DNA of 14,483 nucleotides from Streptomyces regalis (GCF_001509475.1 NZ_LLZG01000080.1:1-14483), one strand, 5' to 3'. Positions 6,443 through 13,537 are shown, counted from the stretch's first letter. The notes: generated by a model from the letters alone, not told the origin. A program made the numbers and translations.

Positions 6443-6502
6443 GTGGAGACGGTCCTGGACGGGTGGCAGGCCCGGCTGGCGGCACGCACCGACACCGTCT
6501 GA
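6443..6502 (+). pseudogene. possible C-terminal remnant of a lost plus-strand gene
   Basis: A short frame VETVLDGWQARLAARTDTV ending at TGA 6500-6502 has the codon bias of a real gene and looks like a helical protein end, but no proper start exists upstream. It lies 68 bases before the next gene. Together with the minus-strand tail ending at 6321 it suggests a deletion joint near 6435. Confidence 0.3.
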
Positions 6503-6570
6503 GTGAGAGGCGCGGGTCGCTCGCGTGGCGAACCGGGCAGCGCCCGCCCGCTGCCCAAGGATCCGGACGC

Positions 6571-6864
6571 GTGGCACGCACCTTCGACGAACTGGTCGCC
6601 ATGCAGCGGGCGGCGGACCAGGCACACAGCAGGGTGGAGGAGCTACGGGACCACTACGGGCCGCCCGCTCACACGCCGTGGACCCAGCTCCAGACCGACA
6701 CCTACGAGACCGCCTGGCGGGCCTGGCGCGACCTCGCCCGTGATGTCCAGGGCGCAGTGACCGAGTACGCGAAGGAGCAGGGCGCCGCGCGGAACCAGGT
6801 CGAGGAGGACGTGAGGAGGGCCGTACGGCACCCGCGGCCCGAGACGTCCGAGACGGACGAGTGA
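6571..6864 (+). CDS. conserved hypothetical protein, small and helical
   Basis: A 97-residue protein of a type common in Streptomyces but without assigned function. GTG at 6571 with AAGGA nine bases upstream decides the start. The sequence is almost wholly charged and helical (TFDELVAMQRAADQAHSRVEE, then YETAWRAWRDLARDVQ, then VEEDVRRAVRH), with no signal peptide, Cys motif or membrane segment, so a cytoplasmic coiled-coil-like protein is likely. It stands alone; a hairpin follows at 6874-6906. Confidence 0.75.
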   Translation: MARTFDELVAMQRAADQAHSRVEELRDHYGPPAHTPWTQLQTDTYETAWRAWRDLARDVQGAVTEYAKEQGAARNQVEEDVRRAVRHPRPETSETDE

Positions 6865-6873
6865 CCCGGCCGA

Positions 6874-6906
6874 CCCGTCGTCGGGGGCCGTCGGCGCCCG
6901 GACGGG
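6874..6906 (+). terminator. hairpin terminator after the small helical protein gene
   Basis: CCCGTC (6874-6879) pairs with GACGGG (6901-6906), and the inner part continues as CGGGGGC with GCGCCCG with one mismatch. It starts 9 bases after the stop of the gene ending at 6864. Confidence 0.5.
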
Positions 6907-7013
6907 TGGTGCGCGGCGCGTACGGCCGAACAGCGCGCGTCACCTGCGGCAGCGGACGGCGAGAATCTCGGGCAGGGGTGCCGCCGATGCGTGTGTGAGG
7001 AGCTCCGCCGACG

Positions 7014-7877
7014 ATGAGCAGGTCCTGGAAGACGACGATCTTTGGGTTGCTCGCCGTTGCGGGCGTGATGGTCATGCCGGGGATGGCAGGGATGCCGGGG
7101 ATGGCAGGGATGGCAGGGACGGCTTACGGCGGTGAAGGGCCGACGACCCGATCGGTGGGCCGTGAGCTGTGGGCGGCCGCGACCATCGAACCCGGACGGG
7201 AGGGCATCGTCGAGGTCGGGGGGTACGAGGGGGTGCCGCTGGGCGAGGGCTCGGTACTGACGCTGACGGCGCCGGCGACGGCGAGAGTGACGGGTGCCCC
7301 GTTCGCTGCGGGCGGGTACCGGGGGTCGTTGGTGCCGGGTGGGGCCGGCGGGGCGTACACCTTCGTTGGTGCACCCGCTGCGACATCAACTGATGTGGCG
7401 CCGGCTGATGGGTCGGCAGCTGACGAGTCGGCCTCGGCGGCCTGGAAGGACCGTACCTTCCCCTTCGTCCTGTCGGTCCCCGCGGACGCCGAGCCCGGCA
7501 CCCGTCTCCCCGACTGCGCCCTGACCCTGCGGGACGCGAACGGCACCGTGAAGCAGAAGGGCACCTGCACTGTGACGGTCGGGCTGCCCGCGCCGGCCCT
7601 GTCCCACCCTCAGTCGGGCGTGCCGCTGGGCGCGTTGCCCAGGATGTCGGGGACGGCCTACCCGGGCGCCCAGGTCACCGTGCGCGACGCGCTGGACGAG
7701 GAGGTCTGCGCGACCACGGCCGCACCCGCCGGCACATGGTCCTGCGTACCGGCCCGCCCCCTCCCACCCGGCACGGGCCGCCTCCAGGCGACAGCCACGT
7801 TCAACGGGGTCAGCGCGATGAGCGAGCAGATCGACATCAACGTGACGGGGTCGGCCGGTGGGAGCAGGCGGCTTTAG
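7014..7877 (+). CDS. secreted protein with C-terminal bacterial Ig-like domain
   Basis: A 287-residue exported protein. The start ATG at 7014 follows GAGGAG at a rather long spacing (11 bases). The signal peptide (MSRSWKTTIFGLLAVAGVMV, then Met/Gly repeats) probably ends near GTAYGG, residues 36-40. The central part (about 45-185) is beta-rich, with two Cys (DCALTL, GTCTV) near its end. Residues about 190-280 resemble bacterial Ig-like repeats seen in many surface and secreted proteins: PxMSGTAYPGAQVTVRD, then CATTAAPAGTWSCVPARPLP, a pattern in which the Cys and Trp are regular. No cell-wall anchor, lipobox or C-terminal helix is seen, so it is probably released. The partner or substrate is unknown. 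The 45-base in-frame repeat in the signal peptide is odd. Confidence 0.75.
   Translation: MSRSWKTTIFGLLAVAGVMVMPGMAGMPGMAGMAGTAYGGEGPTTRSVGRELWAAATIEPGREGIVEVGGYEGVPLGEGSVLTLTAPATARVTGAPFAAGGYRGSLVPGGAGGAYTFVGAPAATSTDVAPADGSAADESASAAWKDRTFPFVLSVPADAEPGTRLPDCALTLRDANGTVKQKGTCTVTVGLPAPALSHPQSGVPLGALPRMSGTAYPGAQVTVRDALDEEVCATTAAPAGTWSCVPARPLPPGTGRLQATATFNGVSAMSEQIDINVTGSAGGSRRL
7074..7118 (+). repeat. in-frame 9-bp tandem repeat within the signal peptide
   Basis: Five consecutive 9-base units alternate ATGCCGGGG and ATGGCAGGG (order A-B-A-B-B), coding MPG/MAG triplets at residues 21-35. The array is exact and directly follows the hydrophobic core of the signal peptide. Confidence 0.85.
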
Positions 7878-7918
7878 GGATCGTCCGGCTGTCAGTGCTC
7901 GGTGCAAGACTGCCCGGC

Positions 7919-8518
7919 ATGATCGAACCGAACCCGAAAGCGGACCTTCTCCGATATCTGCAAGACGCGCGTGACGCCCTTGTGTGGAAGCTCGACGGGC
8001 TCTCGGAATACGACGTCCGCCGCCCCCTGACCCCCACAGGAACGAACCTGTTGGGGCTGGTCAAACATGTCGCCGGCGTGGAGCTGGGGTACTTCGGCGA
8101 CACATTCGGGCGGCCGTTCTTCGACGAGGAGCCGCCGCCCTGGTGGTACACGCAGGACGCCGAACCCAACGCGGACATGTGGGCCACCGCGGACGAGTCG
8201 CGCGAAGAGGTCGTCGGGCTGTATCACCAGGCTTGGGAACACTCCAACAGCACGATCGAGGCGCTGCCGCTCGACGCGACCGGTCACGTCCCGTGGTGGC
8301 CGCAGGAGCGACGGGAAGTGACCCTGCATCACATCCTGGTGCGCGTGATCTCCGACAGCCAGCGGCATGCCGGCCACGCCGACATCCTGCGCGAGCTCAT
8401 CGACGGAAGCGTCGGGTACGGGAAGGGCAGGGACAACATGCCGCCGGGCGATCAGGCATGGTGGGAGAGCCACCGGAGCCGACTGGAGCGTGTGGCGCGG
8501 GAGGTCGGCACCGGCTGA
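7919..8518 (+). CDS. DinB superfamily protein (DUF664 type)
   Basis: A 199-residue four-helix-bundle protein. The first ATG of the natural start is at 7919 (MIEPNPKADLLRYL); the frame is open further upstream but overlaps the end of the preceding gene without sense. His50 (LVKHVAGVELGYFG) and the RHAGHADILREL motif with His150 and His153 are the usual metal-binding positions of DinB/DUF664 proteins, which relate to thiol-dependent enzymes such as mycothiol or bacillithiol transferases, though many have no known reaction. No Shine-Dalgarno sequence is obvious before the ATG, so it may be leaderless or coupled to the gene ending 41 bases earlier. It faces a minus-strand lipoprotein gene, with a hairpin between them. 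Confidence 0.85.
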   Translation: MIEPNPKADLLRYLQDARDALVWKLDGLSEYDVRRPLTPTGTNLLGLVKHVAGVELGYFGDTFGRPFFDEEPPPWWYTQDAEPNADMWATADESREEVVGLYHQAWEHSNSTIEALPLDATGHVPWWPQERREVTLHHILVRVISDSQRHAGHADILRELIDGSVGYGKGRDNMPPGDQAWWESHRSRLERVAREVGTG

Positions 8519-8540
8519 TCCCGTCCGTTCTGCCGCCGAT

Positions 8541-8556
8541 CCCACCGGCTGGTGGG
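8541..8556. terminator. bidirectional terminator hairpin between converging genes
   Basis: CCCACC (8541-8546) and GGTGGG (8551-8556) pair across the loop GGCT. It lies between the stops of the DinB gene (8518) and the lipoprotein gene (8561), which converge. Confidence 0.6.
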
Positions 8557-8560
8557 GTGG

Positions 8561-9040
8561 TCAGTAGCGCACGGCCCTGGCCACCTCCGCCTTGATCTCC
8601 CCGCCCAGGTCACGCGTGCTGCGCGCGGTGTCCCTCCCCGTCTCGCCCGCCGCTACGTCCGACACGGTCACCACGGTCGCGTCCACCACATTGCCGTCCC
8701 CGTCGCGGAAGTTGATCTGCGCGGCGAAGGACTTCGTCGAGTCGGTCGTGTTCTCCGCCGTGACCTCCACGGTCGTACGGCCGTCCGCGTCGGTCGCCGG
8801 ATCGCCCAGGCTCATCGCGTCCTTGGCGTCGATGCCGCCCTTGATGTCGTCCAGCCGACGGTCCGCCTCCGCTGTCGCCGAGGCGAAGGCCGATGCCGCC
8901 TTGCTGGCCACCGAGGAGGGCGTGTCGTCGTCGGTGCAGGAGGCCAGGGTGAGTGTGGCGGCCACGACGGCGGCCGACGTGAGCATCGCGGTTGTCGCGG
9001 TTGTCGCGGTTGTCGTCCACCGCTTTCGGTGACCGGGCAT
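8561..9040 (-). CDS. lipoprotein with FxLYD-like domain
   Basis: A 159-residue membrane-anchored lipoprotein. The ATG at 9040 has GGAGG four bases upstream. The signal peptide contains a Thr-rich stretch and a lipobox LASC with Cys35 as the lipidated residue, followed by acidic residues. Residues about 40-70 are helical and charged. From about 85 on, the pattern VEVTAENTTDSTKSFAAQINFRDGDGNVVDA, then AAGET, is like the FxLYD/DUF3426-type fold found in many exported bacterial proteins. (Only parts of that stretch are conserved: the N-T-T turn, the Phe-x-Asp-x-x-Gly-x-Val.) Single-gene unit, divergent from the DUF7144 gene. Function unknown. Confidence 0.75.
   Translation of the reverse strand: MPGHRKRWTTTATTATTAMLTSAAVVAATLTLASCTDDDTPSSVASKAASAFASATAEADRRLDDIKGGIDAKDAMSLGDPATDADGRTTVEVTAENTTDSTKSFAAQINFRDGDGNVVDATVVTVSDVAAGETGRDTARSTRDLGGEIKAEVARAVRY
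8987..9013. repeat. three 9-bp tandem repeats in the lipoprotein signal peptide
   Basis: CGCGGTTGT occurs three times in a row (8987-9013). On the minus strand these code a repeated Thr-Thr-Ala run early in the signal peptide. Confidence 0.8.
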
Positions 9041-9221
9041 GGCGCCTCCAGCGGGTCGGTTCCGGTCCGGGTTCCTTCAGTGAAGGTGTGTGCGGCGCTG
9101 TTCGCACTCCGGGGGTCCGGGCGTCACCCGATCGGCCTTTCCCCCGTGGTGGACGCCCCGGGGCCGACCGATCGTCGTACCAACCGCAGAACCCGACGGC
9201 GAGAAGTGGGGTACGGCAGCC

Positions 9222-9812
9222 ATGAGTCAGCAGCAGCCGCAGCCGCAGTCGCATGCGACCGACGCAGCCCACAGCCGGCCTGGATCTGCTGGAGCCGGTG
9301 GATCCGGTGGATCCGCCGCGTCCCAGGCAACCTGGCCTTCGGCCGGACCGGCCCACGCACCGACCCCCGCACCCGGCGCCGGCGAGTACCGGCCCGCCCC
9401 CGGCTGGGCCACCGGCGGGCTCGTCTTCGCCGGTGTGCTGATGCTGGTGAACGGGCTGCTGGCCATCCTCCAGGGCATCTCCGCGATCGCCGAGGACGAC
9501 GTCTACGGCCGTATCGGCGACTACGTCTTCGAGATCAACCTCACGGCGTGGGGCTGGATCCTGCTCGGCCTCGGTGTCGTGGTCGCCTGCGTCGGCTACG
9601 GCATCCTCAAGGGGGCCTGGTGGGCTCGGATCACCGGCATCTTCGTGGCGTCCCTCAGCATGGTGCTGCACTTCCTGTTCCTGCCGTACACGCCGGTGTG
9701 GTCGGTGATCATGGTGGGCGTCGACTTCTTCGTGATCCTGGCGCTCGCCACGGCCCCGGACGTGCCCCGCGCCAGCGCTTCCATGCGCGGTAACGCCTCA
9801 GCAGCTCGCTGA
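9222..9812 (+). CDS. DUF7144 family membrane protein
   Basis: A 196-residue integral membrane protein. The frame is open upstream, but the first sensible start is the ATG at 9222. A disordered Gln/Ala/Gly/Pro-rich N-terminus (1-60) is followed by GWATGGLVFAGVLMLVNG, the start of the conserved DUF7144 core. Four membrane helices lie at about 64-86, 108-128, 135-153 and 160-177, joined by an external-looking loop with INLTAWGW. This matches Streptomyces DUF7144 proteins in length and motifs. Function unknown. The last about 14 residues are poorly conserved in character. It converges with a DUF6479 gene, with a long hairpin between. Confidence 0.85.
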   Translation: MSQQQPQPQSHATDAAHSRPGSAGAGGSGGSAASQATWPSAGPAHAPTPAPGAGEYRPAPGWATGGLVFAGVLMLVNGLLAILQGISAIAEDDVYGRIGDYVFEINLTAWGWILLGLGVVVACVGYGILKGAWWARITGIFVASLSMVLHFLFLPYTPVWSVIMVGVDFFVILALATAPDVPRASASMRGNASAAR

Positions 9813-9865
9813 TCCTGGTCGGGTCCTTGCGGCCGTTCCTGGCCACGTAGTGTCGTCTGCTCAAT

Positions 9866-9931
9866 CTGCCCGCCCTCTGCCCGGCCCGTACACGTCCACG
9901 CGTGCGGGTCCGGGCAGAGGGCATCGGGCAG
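9866..9931. terminator. long bidirectional terminator hairpin
   Basis: A 12-bp perfect core (9873-9884 with 9910-9921) is extended outwards by CTGCCCG/CGGGCAG (9866-9872 with 9925-9931, three-base bulge) and inwards by CCCG/CGGG. It lies between the converging stops at 9812 and 9959. Confidence 0.8.
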
Positions 9932-9958
9932 TTGCTCCCGTCGCCTGGATTCCCAGGC

Positions 9959-10327
9959 TCAGCCGTGCCCCAGCCCGCCTCCGCCGAAGGCGCCGCTCTT
10001 TCCGGGTAGCCAGCGCTTGCGGTGCTGGTCGTCGCTGCGCTTGCTGCCGGCGTGGTGCAGCTCGTGCGGCAGGAGCCGTTCCCTGCCTTCCGCGTGCGGC
10101 ACTTCGTCCGGCTCCCTGATCTCGCGTTCCTCATGGACCGGACCGGTGTCGGGAAGGTGCGGCTGCTCGTCGGGGCGCGGCCGCGGCAGCTCTCGATCAC
10201 GGACCCGCATGCCGAGCTGCACGGCCCAGATCAGTGCGCCGGCGATGAACAGGCCACCCACAAAGGCGGCGATCACGTTGAGTACTTCACCCGACGTGGC
10301 CGCTAGTACAAACGTCGCCGTACTCAT
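9959..10327 (-). CDS. DUF6479 family membrane protein
   Basis: A 122-residue protein of the Streptomyces DUF6479 type. After a short N-terminus there is one membrane helix (about 15-38, LNVIAAFVGGLFIAGALIWAV), then a basic stop (MRVRDRE) and a conserved hydrophilic part: RPRPDEQPHLPDTGPVHEER, REPDEVP, LLPHEL and SDDQHRKRW, with a Gly-rich end (SGAFGGGGLGHG). The protein is therefore anchored by one helix with a long cytoplasmic tail. ATG at 10327. A GATAAT sequence 6 bases before it could be a -10 box, making the message leaderless. Function unknown. Confidence 0.8.
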   Translation of the reverse strand: MSTATFVLAATSGEVLNVIAAFVGGLFIAGALIWAVQLGMRVRDRELPRPRPDEQPHLPDTGPVHEEREIREPDEVPHAEGRERLLPHELHHAGSKRSDDQHRKRWLPGKSGAFGGGGLGHG

Positions 10328-10401
10328 GCCCCAATTATCACCGAAACGGGCGAATAAGCTCCTCCGGGAACCGTGGAACCGCCCGCTTTCGCGGTCTACG
10401 C

Positions 10402-10646
10402 GTGTTTCGCGGCATCATCCGGCTGATCCAGTGCGCCCGGCTCATCCAGCTCGTCCAGCTCCGTGAAGAGCGTCAGCTGGAGGGCGCCGGGCGCTGAGCG
10501 AGCGCGGGACGCCGTACTTCACGGCGTCCCGCTTGCATGCCCCGGAGATCTACGGCCGCCTGAGGGACGTCAAGCGGTCACTGGCGCTCGGGCTGCCCCT
10601 GCGGGACAGCAACCACAACCCCATGATCTTCTTCAACCTGCCCTGA
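10402..10646 (+). pseudogene. frameshifted remnant of an unknown plus-strand gene
   Basis: Two plus-strand stretches have strong coding-type third-position bias: one frame reads GIIRLIQCARLIQLVQLREE up to TGA 10495-10497, and a frame one base back continues LSERGTPYFTASRLHAPEIY to the end NHNPMIFFNLP, TGA 10644-10646. Joined, they look like one protein with a one-base shift near 10494. No good start or binding site is present (GTG at 10402 is possible). The last part overlaps the 3' end of the minus-strand MFS frame, whose codons there are unlike the rest of that gene. The family is not recognised. Confidence 0.35.
10504..10532. terminator. strong hairpin terminator
   Basis: Arms 10504-10515 and 10521-10532 are a perfect 12-bp stem with the 5-base loop ACTTC. 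It lies downstream of the minus-strand MFS gene and so probably ends that transcript; it also falls within the plus-strand coding remnant. Confidence 0.7.
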
Positions 10647-12107
10647 CGTGCCTTGGCCACCCTCGGCCGCCGACCGGACGGCGGTGGCGGCGGCGGTGCG
10701 CTGCCTCGGGATGAGCGTGGCGAGTGCGAAGGCCAGCAGGGCCGCTCCCGCGCCGATGGCCATGACGACCTTGAAGCCGTTCTCCGAGGGCAGGGCATAG
10801 CCGCCGAAGTCGGTGGTCATCTGGGCCAGGATGACGCCGGCGATGGCGCTGGCGAACGAGGTGCCCAGGGAGCGCATCAGGGTGTTCAGGCTGTTGGCGG
10901 CGGCCGTCTCGGAGGGGTCGACGGCGCCCATGATCAGGGCGGGCAGGGCGCCGTAGGTGAAGCCGACACCGGCGCCGATGATGCAGGAGACCAGGATCAG
11001 GTGCCAGACCTCGCTCATCAGCACGATGTTCAGGCCGTACCCGGCGGCCACGATCAGCGCGCCGATCATCAGGGTGACCTTGGGGCCCTTGGCCTTGGTG
11101 ACGGCCGCGGACACGGCGGACATCGCCATCATCACCAGGCCCTGCGGGGCGAGGACCAGGCCGACGGTCAGCATGGACCTGCCGAGGCCGTAGCCGGTCT
11201 CCTCGGGCAGCTGGAGGAGCTGCGGCAGGACGAGGGACATGGCGAACATCGAGAAGCCGAGCGCGACCGACGCGAGGTTGGTGAAGAGCACCTGGGGCTT
11301 GGCGGTGGTGCGCAGGTCGACCAGCGGCCGGTCGGCCCGCAGCTGCCACCAGCCCCAGGCCAGCAGGATCACGACGGCGGCGGCGCCCAGGCCGAGGGTG
11401 GTGCCGCTGGTCCAGCCCCAGTCGCCGCCCTTGGAGACGGCCAGCAGCAGGGAGACCAGTCCGGCCGACAGGCCGAGCGAGCCGACCAGGTCGAAGCGGC
11501 CGCCTGTGCGCACCTTGGACTCGGGCACGATCAGCAGGACCAGCACGAAGGCCAGGGCGCCCAGCGCGGCCGAGGTCCAGAACAGGATGTGCCAGTCCCA
11601 GTTGTCGGCGATGAACGCGGCAGCCGGCAGACCCAGCGCACCGCCCACGCCGAGCGAGGCGCTCATCAGCGCGGTCGACCCGGCAAGCCGCTCGGACGGC
11701 AGCGCGTCGCGCATGATGCTGATGCCGAGCGGTACGACGGCGGCCGCGAGGCCCTGCAGAGTACGGCCGATGATCATCGGTACGAGGGAGTCGGCCAGCG
11801 CGCACACCACCGAGCCGCCGACCAGCAGGACGATGCTGGTCAGCAGCATCCGCCGCTTGCCGATCATGTCGCCGAGGCGGCCCACGACCGGCGTGGCGAC
11901 GGCGGCGGCGAGCAGCGTCGCGGTGACCGCCCAGGCGGTGTTGGACGCCGAGGCGTCCAGGAGCCTCGGCAGCTCCGGGACGATCGGGATGACCAGGGTC
12001 TGCATCAGCGAGACGACGATCCCGGCGAGGGCCAGCACCGCCACGATGGCGTTCGGCGCGGCGGACTTCCTTTCCGCGTCGGCGGGGCGGGGGAGCGCGT
12101 GGGACAT
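10578..12107 (-). CDS. MFS transporter, DHA2-type (14-helix) drug exporter
   Basis: A 509-residue proton-driven exporter of the DHA2 (EmrB/QacA-like) group; substrate unknown. The ATG at 12107 (MSHALPRPADAERK) has GGAGG seven bases upstream, so the long open frame above it is ignored. Membrane helices begin at NAIVAVLALAGIVVSLMQ. Motif A is GRLGDMIGKRR after helix 2, and the region SLGVGGALGLPAAAFI is the antiporter motif C of helix 5. Enough hydrophobic segments for about 14 helices follow, to TLIPRQR. The last about 25 residues (after SAAEGG) have poor third-position bias and probably represent read-through past the original end into the antisense of a plus-strand remnant. It lies downstream of the dehydrogenase gene but behind a strong hairpin. 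MarR-type control of such exporters is common. Confidence 0.85.
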   Translation of the reverse strand: MSHALPRPADAERKSAAPNAIVAVLALAGIVVSLMQTLVIPIVPELPRLLDASASNTAWAVTATLLAAAVATPVVGRLGDMIGKRRMLLTSIVLLVGGSVVCALADSLVPMIIGRTLQGLAAAVVPLGISIMRDALPSERLAGSTALMSASLGVGGALGLPAAAFIADNWDWHILFWTSAALGALAFVLVLLIVPESKVRTGGRFDLVGSLGLSAGLVSLLLAVSKGGDWGWTSGTTLGLGAAAVVILLAWGWWQLRADRPLVDLRTTAKPQVLFTNLASVALGFSMFAMSLVLPQLLQLPEETGYGLGRSMLTVGLVLAPQGLVMMAMSAVSAAVTKAKGPKVTLMIGALIVAAGYGLNIVLMSEVWHLILVSCIIGAGVGFTYGALPALIMGAVDPSETAAANSLNTLMRSLGTSFASAIAGVILAQMTTDFGGYALPSENGFKVVMAIGAGAALLAFALATLIPRQRTAAATAVRSAAEGGQGTSGQVEEDHGVVVAVPQGQPERQ

Positions 12108-12204
12108 GGCGGGGCCTCCATCAGGGGGTTGGTTCAGAGGTTCAGTGGCGTGGGCGCAGGGGGGTGGGTTGAGTTGGCTCAGCGGTCCAATGCCGTGACG
12201 GCAA

Positions 12205-12219
12205 CGCCCTGAACGGGCG
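12205..12219 (-). other. short hairpin in the leader of the exporter gene
   Basis: CGCCC (12205-12209) pairs with GGGCG (12215-12219) about 100 bases before the exporter ATG; a second short stem TGCCG/CGGCA lies at 12191-12203. The 188-base gap here otherwise holds no gene, and no promoter could be assigned. Confidence 0.3.
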
Positions 12220-12239
12220 CGGGGCGGCATCGATATGCG

Positions 12240-12296
12240 GCTCCGCCGCGTGGGCGCGACCAGCCACAACGGCGCCCACGGCCCACCCGGCGGAGC
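12240..12296 (-). terminator. large hairpin terminator after the dehydrogenase gene
   Basis: GCTCCGCCG (12240-12248) pairs with CGGCGGAGC (12288-12296) and CGTGGGCGC (12249-12257) with GCGCCCACG (12272-12280); a 7-base bulge separates the two stems. The outer arm touches the dehydrogenase stop codon (12296-12298). It separates that gene from the exporter gene downstream. Confidence 0.75.
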
Positions 12297-13327
12297 TAAA
12301 ACGTGACGACGACCTTCTCCGCCGCCCCCGGCGTCATAGCCAGCGAAAACGCCTGCTCCACGTCGGCGAACGGCACCCGGTGGCTGATCAGCTGCGCAAA
12401 CCGCTCATAGTGCTCGGCAAGCTCCGCGGTGACCTCGAAGATCTCGGTGGGGTACCCCTGGGAGGCGATGAGCGTGAGCTCACTGCGGAGCATCCCGCCG
12501 AGATCGATGGCGTCGGACTTCTTCTGTACGGCGACCATGACCATCTTGGCGCCCCACTTCGCGGAGTCGACGGCGGCCTGGAACACGGCAGAGGCACCGG
12601 CGGCGTCGATGTAGATGTCCGTGCCGGCGCGGGGCTGGCCGAGCGCGTTGGCGGCCTGGCCGTGCAACTCGGTGAGCCGCTCGGTGACGTTCTCCTCGGC
12701 CGAATTGACGACGGCGTCGGCGCCGACAGCCAGCGCGGTCCGAAGCCGCTCCGGGATGATGTCGACGACGACCACGTGCTCGACCCCGCGCAGCTTCAGC
12801 CAGATGGTGGCGCCCAGCCCGATGGGACCGGCGCCGAAGACGACCACCTTGTCGCCCGTGCCGGCCTCGGAGCGGTTGACGCAATGCCGGGCGACGGCCA
12901 TCGGCTCGTTGAGGGCGGCGACGTCGAAGGGCACGTGGTCCGGGAAGACGGCCAGGTTTCTGCCGACCTGCGCCTCCTCGATCAGCAGGTACTCGCTCAT
13001 GGCCCCGTGCGCGCCGCCGCACCCGATGATCCCGCAGGGCACGCCCTGCGGGTTGACGACCACGCGGTCGCCGACCTTCAGCTCGCTGACCTCGGCGCCT
13101 ACCTCGACGATCTCGCCGGCGGGCTCGTGGCCGAGGGGGAGGGAGCGTATCGAGCCGTCGGCGCCGACGGGCGTGCCGCCGAGGTGCAGGAAGAAGGTGT
13201 CGGTGCCGCAGATGCCGCAGGCGCGGATCCGCACCAGGGCGTCCCGGGGGCCGGGGGTGGGGCGCTCGACGTCGACGACGTCGATCTCGTTCTTGGCGCC
13301 GGTCTTGACGGACTTCATCGTTGCCAT
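12296..13327 (-). CDS. zinc-type medium-chain alcohol/polyol dehydrogenase
   Basis: A 343-residue NAD(P)-dependent dehydrogenase of the MDR family, closest in look to the sorbitol/threonine dehydrogenase branch; the natural substrate is not clear. Catalytic zinc ligands are Cys37 (ACGICGTD), His67-Glu68 (LGHEP) and probably Glu141 (NEPMAVARH). The nucleotide fold has GAGPIG at 165-170 and an Asp after strand 2 (VVVDIIPERL), favouring NAD. The usual four-Cys structural zinc loop near residues 90-115 is absent; only Cys98 and Cys103 remain. ATG at 13327 has a GAGAGAG stretch upstream; an ATG at 13318 is the alternative. It is divergent from a MarR gene with two operator-like palindromes between, so it is probably MarR-controlled. 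Confidence 0.85.
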   Translation of the reverse strand: MATMKSVKTGAKNEIDVVDVERPTPGPRDALVRIRACGICGTDTFFLHLGGTPVGADGSIRSLPLGHEPAGEIVEVGAEVSELKVGDRVVVNPQGVPCGIIGCGGAHGAMSEYLLIEEAQVGRNLAVFPDHVPFDVAALNEPMAVARHCVNRSEAGTGDKVVVFGAGPIGLGATIWLKLRGVEHVVVVDIIPERLRTALAVGADAVVNSAEENVTERLTELHGQAANALGQPRAGTDIYIDAAGASAVFQAAVDSAKWGAKMVMVAVQKKSDAIDLGGMLRSELTLIASQGYPTEIFEVTAELAEHYERFAQLISHRVPFADVEQAFSLAMTPGAAEKVVVTF

Positions 13328-13389
13328 GAGCTGGCTCTCTCTCGTGAGGTGCGGTGTTGCGAAGCGCGGTGACCGCGCACGCGATCGGT

Positions 13390-13442
13390 GTCACCGGGCC
13401 CGGCGGTGAAGGAGGGAGGGGCTCCGCCGCCGGGCCGGTGAC
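13390..13442 (-). other. long hairpin in the leader of the dehydrogenase gene
   Basis: Arms 13390-13406 and 13427-13442 pair over 16 bases with a single bulged G, around a 20-base loop. In the minus-strand RNA it would sit 60-115 bases before the dehydrogenase ATG, with a CCUCC-type pyrimidine run in the loop. It could be an RNA control element, or a transcription block between the divergent genes. Confidence 0.5.
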
Positions 13443-13476
13443 CGCGCCGTTCCCGTCCCCACGGGGTCGGCGCGTC

Positions 13477-13504
13477 GGGGCCGTCCTCCGCTCAAGGCGG
13501 CCCC
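13477..13504. other. second hairpin in the dehydrogenase leader
   Basis: GGGGCCG (13477-13483) pairs with CGGCCCC (13498-13504) around a 14-base loop. It lies between the long hairpin and the operators. Confidence 0.35.
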
Positions 13505-13537
13505 GGTCTGTGTCGCTCTTCGACCTGTCGCTCTTCG

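Noticed and set aside
9041..9075. Two GGAAC motifs before the lipoprotein gene as ECF sigma promoters
   Set aside because: They lie too close to the start codon and no -10 partner was seen at the right spacing.
10328..10345. GATAAT before the DUF6479 ATG as a certain promoter
   Set aside because: The -10 match is good, but no -35 at proper spacing was found, so it is only mentioned.
10653..12212. 519-residue plus-strand frame and a 319-residue frame beside it
   Set aside because: Both are antisense to the MFS exporter, with His/Asp/Gln-rich low-complexity translations.
12380..13372. 330-residue plus-strand frame
   Set aside because: Antisense of the dehydrogenase gene; no family features.
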